A stretch of 64,000 nt of DNA from Novosphingobium sp. Fuku2-ISO-50 (GTDB taxonomy: Bacteria; Pseudomonadota; Alphaproteobacteria; Sphingomonadales; Sphingomonadaceae). The notes under the pieces were generated by a model that was not told the DNA's origin, did no database searches, and worked only from the letters and a program-made list of their open reading frames with translations. The stretch spans positions 1 to 64,000 of the forward strand of contig NZ_KQ954303.1 of assembly GCF_001519055.1 (NCBI RefSeq), written 5' to 3'. The first letter of the stretch is position 1; every line of letters starts with the position of its first letter. Positions 59,747 to 64,000 of this stretch are shown here, in pieces. The translations under genes and the position numbers were made by a program.

Positions 59747-61684
59747 ATGAAATTTGCACGCGCTGTCTGGGCTATCCTCGTCGCCATCAAGGACGGGCTC
59801 GTTCTCCTCCTTCTCCTGTTGTTTTTCGGCGGGTTGTCGCTCGCCTTGTCGATGAAGCCGATGCCGGGGCGCGTGCAGGACGGCGCGCTGGCGATCACGC
59901 TCGACGGCCCGATTGTCGAAGAGCGGGCAAAGCTCGAACCGGCCGCGTTGCTGCTCGGCGGCGGGGCGACCCGGCACCAGTTTCTGGCGCGCGATCTGGT
60001 CCGCGCGATCGAGGCGGCGGCGGGCGATGGCCGGATTCGCGCGGTGACGCTGGATCTCGAAGATTTCGGCGGCGGCAGTCAGGTCACGCTGTCGCGCATC
60101 GGCGCGGCGCTCGACAAAGTGCGCCATGCCGGAAAGCCGGTTCTGGTGCGCGCGGTGCTGTATGACGACGCCACGTTTCAGCTCGCCGCGCATGCCGGCG
60201 AAGTCTGGGTCGATCCGCTGGGCGGGGTTCTGCTGCGCGGACGCGGCGGGACGATGCTGTTCTATCACGATTTGCTCGACCGGCTGAAAATCAAGGCGCA
60301 TGTCTTCAAGGTCGGCACGTACAAGAGCGCGGTCGAACCCTTTGTTCGCAACAATCTTTCGCCCGAGGCCAAAGAGGCCGAAACCGCCGTGTTCGGCGCG
60401 CTGTGGCACGATTGGCAGGACGAAGTGAAACGCGTCCGGCCACGCGCCGACATCGCACGGGTCACTGCCGATCCGGTCAAATGGCTGAACGCTTCGGGCG
60501 GCGATGCGGCGAAGGCGGCGCAGGCGGCGGGGTTGGTCGATCGGATCGGCGACAAGGCGGATTTTGCCCGGCGCGCGGCCGAACTGGTCGGATCAGACAA
60601 GGCCGATGGCTATAAATTGACGAAATTCGGCACTTATCTCGCCGATGTCGGCGTTGCCAAGGGCGGCAAGGCGATCGCAGTCGTTACCGTTGCGGGCGAT
60701 ATTGTCGATGGCAAGGCCGGGCCCGGCGTTGCCGGCGGCGACCGGATTGCCGCGTTGATCGACAAGGCGGCGGCGAGCGAAAATTATGCGGCGCTGGTCG
60801 TGCGGGTCGATTCGCCGGGCGGGTCGGTCATGGGGGCCGAACGCATCCGGGCGGCAATTGCCCGGTTCAAGGCGCATGGCGGGGCCCGTGCCTTGCCGGT
60901 TGCGGTGTCGATGGGCAATCTGGCGGCCAGCGGCGGCTATTGGGTGTCAACGCCCGCCGACCGGATCTTTGCCGAGCCCGCGACGATCACCGGCTCGATC
61001 GGCATCTTTGCCGTGATCCCCAGCTTTGAAGACGCGCTGGCCAAGATCGGCGTGGGCACCGATTCGGTGCGCACCACGTCGCTGTCGGGGCAGCCCGATC
61101 CGGTCGGCGGGCTCAACGCGGCGACCTCTGCCGTGCTTCAGAGCGAGATCGACATGGGCTATCGCCGCTTTGTCGGGCTCGTCGCGGCTTCGCGGCACAA
61201 GACGCCGGAGGCGGTCGATCGCATTGCCCAGGGGCGCATCTGGGATGGCGGCACCGCGCGGCAGCTCGGGCTGGTCGATGAATTCGGCGATCTGGATCAG
61301 GCCTTGGCCTGGGCGGCGCAGCGGGCGGGGCTGACGAAGTGGCACCCGGTCTGGCTGGGTGACAACGCGGATTCGCTGGGCGGGCTGTTGCAACAACTGA
61401 TGTCCGACGACAGCGATAGCGCCGACGGCTCCGATGATACGCATATGGCCGGTTTCGAATCTGGCGGGCGCGATCTGGCCGGGCGCGTGGCGATGGCGCG
61501 GTTTGCGCTGGCGGGGCAGATGGCGGGCGATCTCGATCATCTGCTCGGTGGGCAAGGCGCGCAGGCCTATTGCCTTGAATGTGCGGGACTTGTTTCTCCG
61601 GCTCCGCAGTCGGGAGAAGCCGCGGCGGCGTTTGCGCGCGGTCCTTCCGGGTGGCTGTCGCTGCTGTTTGGTGTGGCGCGCTGA
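59747..61684 (+). CDS. sppA: SppA signal peptide peptidase
   Basis: The 645-residue protein has an N-terminal membrane segment (about 12-35) and two tandem SppA (S49) domains. The catalytic Lys lies in VFKVGTYKSAVEPF in the first half and the nucleophile Ser in NLAASGGYWVS in the second, with ATITGSIGIF following. It degrades cleaved signal peptides in the membrane. About 30 residues at the end are extra and not conserved in type. Confidence 0.94.
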   Translation: MKFARAVWAILVAIKDGLVLLLLLLFFGGLSLALSMKPMPGRVQDGALAITLDGPIVEERAKLEPAALLLGGGATRHQFLARDLVRAIEAAAGDGRIRAVTLDLEDFGGGSQVTLSRIGAALDKVRHAGKPVLVRAVLYDDATFQLAAHAGEVWVDPLGGVLLRGRGGTMLFYHDLLDRLKIKAHVFKVGTYKSAVEPFVRNNLSPEAKEAETAVFGALWHDWQDEVKRVRPRADIARVTADPVKWLNASGGDAAKAAQAAGLVDRIGDKADFARRAAELVGSDKADGYKLTKFGTYLADVGVAKGGKAIAVVTVAGDIVDGKAGPGVAGGDRIAALIDKAAASENYAALVVRVDSPGGSVMGAERIRAAIARFKAHGGARALPVAVSMGNLAASGGYWVSTPADRIFAEPATITGSIGIFAVIPSFEDALAKIGVGTDSVRTTSLSGQPDPVGGLNAATSAVLQSEIDMGYRRFVGLVAASRHKTPEAVDRIAQGRIWDGGTARQLGLVDEFGDLDQALAWAAQRAGLTKWHPVWLGDNADSLGGLLQQLMSDDSDSADGSDDTHMAGFESGGRDLAGRVAMARFALAGQMAGDLDHLLGGQGAQAYCLECAGLVSPAPQSGEAAAAFARGPSGWLSLLFGVAR

Positions 61685-61788
61685 TGGCGCCGCTGACCAG
61701 GGCGAATGACGGCGGTTGATCGTGCGCGTGGCAAGACTTGCCCTTTTGTGCCCGCTACGATAGGGGCGTCGCTCGCCTTTCACCGGAT

Positions 61789-61873
61789 GCGGGCGTGGCG
61801 GAACTGGTAGACGCGCTGGATTTAGGTTCCAGTATCGCAAGATGTGGGGGTTCGAGTCCCTTCGCCCGCACCA
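61789..61873 (+). tRNA. tRNA-Leu (anticodon TAG)
   Basis: An 85-base class II tRNA with encoded CCA (61871-61873). The acceptor stem pairs GCGGGCG with CGCCCGC; the anticodon stem CTGGA/TCCAG closes TTTAGGT giving TAG; a variable arm and the T-loop GGTTCGAGTCC follow. It lies 68 bp before trigger factor. No integrase is near it. Confidence 0.95.
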
Positions 61874-61941
61874 GAGCCTCCGGCCCGGCTCCGCCCCCGA
61901 AATAGACACGACGTCGATTAAGAGAGTTGGATCTAACCGAG

Positions 61942-63480
61942 ATGCAGATCGTCGAAACCAGCAACGAGGGCCTGAAGCGCGCCTATTCCGTGACCATTCC
62001 GGCCGCGGACATCGCCGCGAAAATCGAAGGCGAGGTCAAGAAGATCGCGCCGCAGGTACGCATGCCCGGCTTCCGCGCCGGGAAGGTGCCCGCCAACCTC
62101 GTGCGCAAGCTCCATGGCCCCGCGCTGCATCAGGAAGCGCTGCAGACCTCGATTCGCGAAGCGCTCGACAAGCTGGTGGCCGACCATGGCTTGCGTCCCG
62201 CGACGCAGCCCGCGGTCGAACTGGCCGAAGGCTATGACCAGGGCGCGGATGCGCTGTTGACCGTCTCGCTCGAAGTCCTGCCGGTGATCGAAACGCCGTC
62301 GATCGAGGGCATCAAGCTTGAAAAGCTGATCGTCCCGGTGACCGACGAACAAGTCGAAGAAGCCGTGGCCCGCATCGGCCAGGGGCAGAAGACCTTTTCG
62401 GACGCCGAAGAAGGCGCTGCGGCGCGCGACGGCGACCAGATCGTGATCGATTTCGTCGGCAAGCTTGACGGCGTGGCGTTCGACGGCGGCACCGCCGAAG
62501 ATGCGCCGCTCGAACTGGGCGCCGGTCGCTTCATCCCCGGCTTTGAAGAACAGCTGGTCGGCGTGAAGGCGGGCGAGGAAAAGACGATCACCGTCACGTT
62601 CCCCGCCGACTATCCCGCCGAGCATCTCAAGGGTCAGGACGCGACCTTTGACATCACGGTCAAGGCGGTCAAGGTTTCGGGCGAATTCGTCGCCAATGAC
62701 GAATTTGCCAAGGCACTGGGCCTTGAAAGCATCGAACAGCTGCGCGGCCTTCTGCGCGGTCAGCTCGAACAGGAAACCGCCGGGCTGACGCGGACGCAGA
62801 TGAAGCGTCAGCTGCTCGACACGCTTGCCGCAGGGCATGACTTTGCCGTGCCGCCCTCGATGGTCGAAGCCGAATTCGAACAGATCTGGCAGCAGCTGAC
62901 CCAGGAAGCCGGTCAGGAAGAAAATCCCGAGGAAGCGCTCAAGGAAATCGAAGCCGAAAAGGACGACTATCGCCGCATCGCCGAGCGTCGCGTCCGGCTC
63001 GGCCTGCTCCTGTCGGAAATCGGTCAGGCCAACGGCGTGACGATCACCAATCAGGAAATGGAAATGCTGATCCGCCAGGCGGCGCAGCAGTACCGCGAAC
63101 AGGATCGCCAGCGCTTCGTCGAATACATCCGGTCCGAGCCGCTCGCCGCCGCGCAGCTGCGCGCGCCGCTTTATGAAGACAAAGTCGTCGATTTCCTGTT
63201 CGACAAGGCCGAAGTCGTCGAGCGCGAAGTGACCAGCGATGAGCTTCAGGCCGCGATCGAAGCCGACGAAGAAGGCAATTCGCCCGCGAAGGCTTCGGAA
63301 ACGGTGACCGAAGAAGCGCCCGCGCCCAAGAAGAAGGCTGCGCCCAAGAAGAAGGCTGCTGCCGAAGCGCCCGCCGACGAAGCGCCTGCCGCTGCGGCTG
63401 ACGAAGCCCCGGCTGCTCCGAAGAAGAAGGCTGCGCCCAAGAAGAAGGCCGTGGCCGAGGACGCTGCGCCTTCCGAATAA
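61942..63480 (+). CDS. tig: Trigger factor with a long Lys/Ala/Pro tail
   Basis: The 512-residue protein has the ribosome-binding domain (about 1-120, with VRMPGFRAGKVPANLVRK), the peptidyl-prolyl isomerase domain (about 155-240, GDQIVIDFVGKLDGVAFDGG) and the C-terminal chaperone domain (about 255-430). After that comes a tail of about 70 residues made of KKKAAPKKKA-like and EAPA-like repeats. Most trigger factors end near 430-450. I chose the ATG at 61942; a TTG 5 codons earlier is less likely. Confidence 0.95.
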   Translation: MQIVETSNEGLKRAYSVTIPAADIAAKIEGEVKKIAPQVRMPGFRAGKVPANLVRKLHGPALHQEALQTSIREALDKLVADHGLRPATQPAVELAEGYDQGADALLTVSLEVLPVIETPSIEGIKLEKLIVPVTDEQVEEAVARIGQGQKTFSDAEEGAAARDGDQIVIDFVGKLDGVAFDGGTAEDAPLELGAGRFIPGFEEQLVGVKAGEEKTITVTFPADYPAEHLKGQDATFDITVKAVKVSGEFVANDEFAKALGLESIEQLRGLLRGQLEQETAGLTRTQMKRQLLDTLAAGHDFAVPPSMVEAEFEQIWQQLTQEAGQEENPEEALKEIEAEKDDYRRIAERRVRLGLLLSEIGQANGVTITNQEMEMLIRQAAQQYREQDRQRFVEYIRSEPLAAAQLRAPLYEDKVVDFLFDKAEVVEREVTSDELQAAIEADEEGNSPAKASETVTEEAPAPKKKAAPKKKAAAEAPADEAPAAAADEAPAAPKKKAAPKKKAVAEDAAPSE

Positions 63481-63509
63481 GCGCCTGCGTTCAGAACCAG
63501 ACCATGTCA

Positions 63510-63539
63510 GGGGGGCAATCCGCAAGGGTCGCCCCCTTT
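63510..63539 (+). terminator. Probable terminator after trigger factor
   Basis: A stem pairing GGGGGC with GCCCCC around a 17-base loop, followed by TTTGT. It lies 30 bp after the stop. Confidence 0.65.
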
Positions 63540-63650
63540 GTCATGCGCCCCCTTGAACGCGCGATTGATCCCTAGGGGTCTTGCGGATTGCCGCTGCGAA
63601 TCAGGCCATGAGACAGTGATGCAGGCCGCGAAACCCAGGGGGGATCGTCG

Positions 63651-64000
63651 ATGCATACCGAACGCAATCGCCAGGCTCGCAAGACGCGCAAGGGGGCGGG
63701 CCCGTCGCAAACCCGCTCCACGCGCGATGATGGCGCATTCCTCCTCAAGCCGGGCGCGCCGCCAAGGTTTCCCGTCGATCTGATCGTGCCGCCGCATCGC
63801 GGCCCGGTGATCACGGCGGCGCCCTGGCCTTTGTCGGCGCTGCCGTTGCCGTCTGCACCGCAGCCCGCCGATCTTCAGACGGCAGGCCGCAAGGCCGCAA
63901 GGAAAGCGGAGCGCCGCGCCGCGGCACTGGCGCGCGCCGAAGCGGTCGTTCCGCCCGCGACCGAGGCGCTGATCCTGGTCGCCGCGCCGAAGGTCGATGC
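63651..64000 (+). CDS. Start of an unknown gene, cut by the window edge
   Basis: From the ATG at 63651 a frame stays open to the last base (at least 116 codons). The protein begins MHTERNRQARKTRKGAG, is basic and Pro/Ala-rich, and has PPRFPVDLIVPPHRGPVITAAPWPLS and later RKAARKAERRAAALARAEA. There is no signal peptide or membrane segment in the visible part. GGGGG lies about 8 bp before the ATG. I do not recognise it, and whether it is a gene depends on sequence beyond the window. Confidence 0.5.
   Translation, partial: MHTERNRQARKTRKGAGPSQTRSTRDDGAFLLKPGAPPRFPVDLIVPPHRGPVITAAPWPLSALPLPSAPQPADLQTAGRKAARKAERRAAALARAEAVVPPATEALILVAAPKVD

Noticed and set aside
61933..63525. A 530-codon open frame opposite trigger factor
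   Set aside because: Phe/Arg/Leu-rich antisense reading of tig; no independent support.

Overview
The window comes from a high-GC alphaproteobacterium. The flagellar genes, the paired tRNA-Leu genes, the PyrB/inactive-dihydroorotase pair and the glutathione S-transferase and NDUFA9-like genes together suggest Sphingomonadales, probably Novosphingobium or a relative. This placement rests on gene content and protein character, not on a search. About 46 kb (roughly 5.7-51.2 kb) is one nearly complete chemotaxis and flagellum locus.

Layout. (1) 1-3.56 kb is the end of an integrative element: a hipBA toxin-antitoxin pair behind four evenly spaced operators, then a P4-type tyrosine integrase beside the 3' end of tRNA-Leu(CAG). 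(2) 3.6-5.75 kb holds an NDUFA9-like dehydrogenase gene and a GST gene, convergent, each with a short tandem-repeat array upstream. (3) 5.77-12.08 kb is a leftward chemotaxis operon: STAS protein, cheA, cheR, cheB, cheD, cheY, cheW and a small unknown gene. A rightward gene for a second CheB-like protein diverges from it. (4) 13.7-16.2 kb is a large surface lipoprotein gene with three TbpB-like repeats. (5) 16.5-32.0 kb is a leftward block: fliS, fliD, flhB, fliRQPONML, fliKJIHGFE and a sigma-54 activator of the FlbD class. (6) 32.2-34.3 kb has two nearly identical flagellin genes. (7) 34.5-44.4 kb is leftward motB, motA, flgL to flgB. (8) 44.7-51.2 kb is rightward: an ExbB/ExbD-like pair, flgA, flgM, flgN, a lytic transglycosylase, flhA and fliA. 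(9) 51.2-64 kb is mostly housekeeping: L,D-transpeptidase, DUF418 protein, two TPR/SPOR proteins around a ParA-RHH pair, pyrB with an inactive pyrC homologue, sppA, tRNA-Leu(TAG), trigger factor, and the start of an unknown gene at the right edge.

Regulation can be read from the DNA. Two perfect sigma-54 promoters diverge in direction, one for flgB leftward and one for the lytic transglycosylase-flhA-fliA group rightward. A recurring element, CTTAAA-N14-GCCGNTCT, lies upstream of both flagellins, flgM and fliD, which are the usual late genes, and a weaker copy precedes the FlbD-like gene. It is most simply the promoter of the FliA sigma factor encoded here. A palindrome, CGGCA-N6-TGCCG, recurs at the flagellins, flgM and flgB and is a candidate site for the FlbD-like activator.

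The most unusual components are: a CheB paralogue whose catalytic His is Gln; a FliM without the N-terminal CheY-binding motif; a FlgH without a lipobox; a 95-residue FlgD; an ExbB/ExbD-like ion-channel pair alongside normal motAB; and the triple-repeat lipoprotein inserted in the locus.
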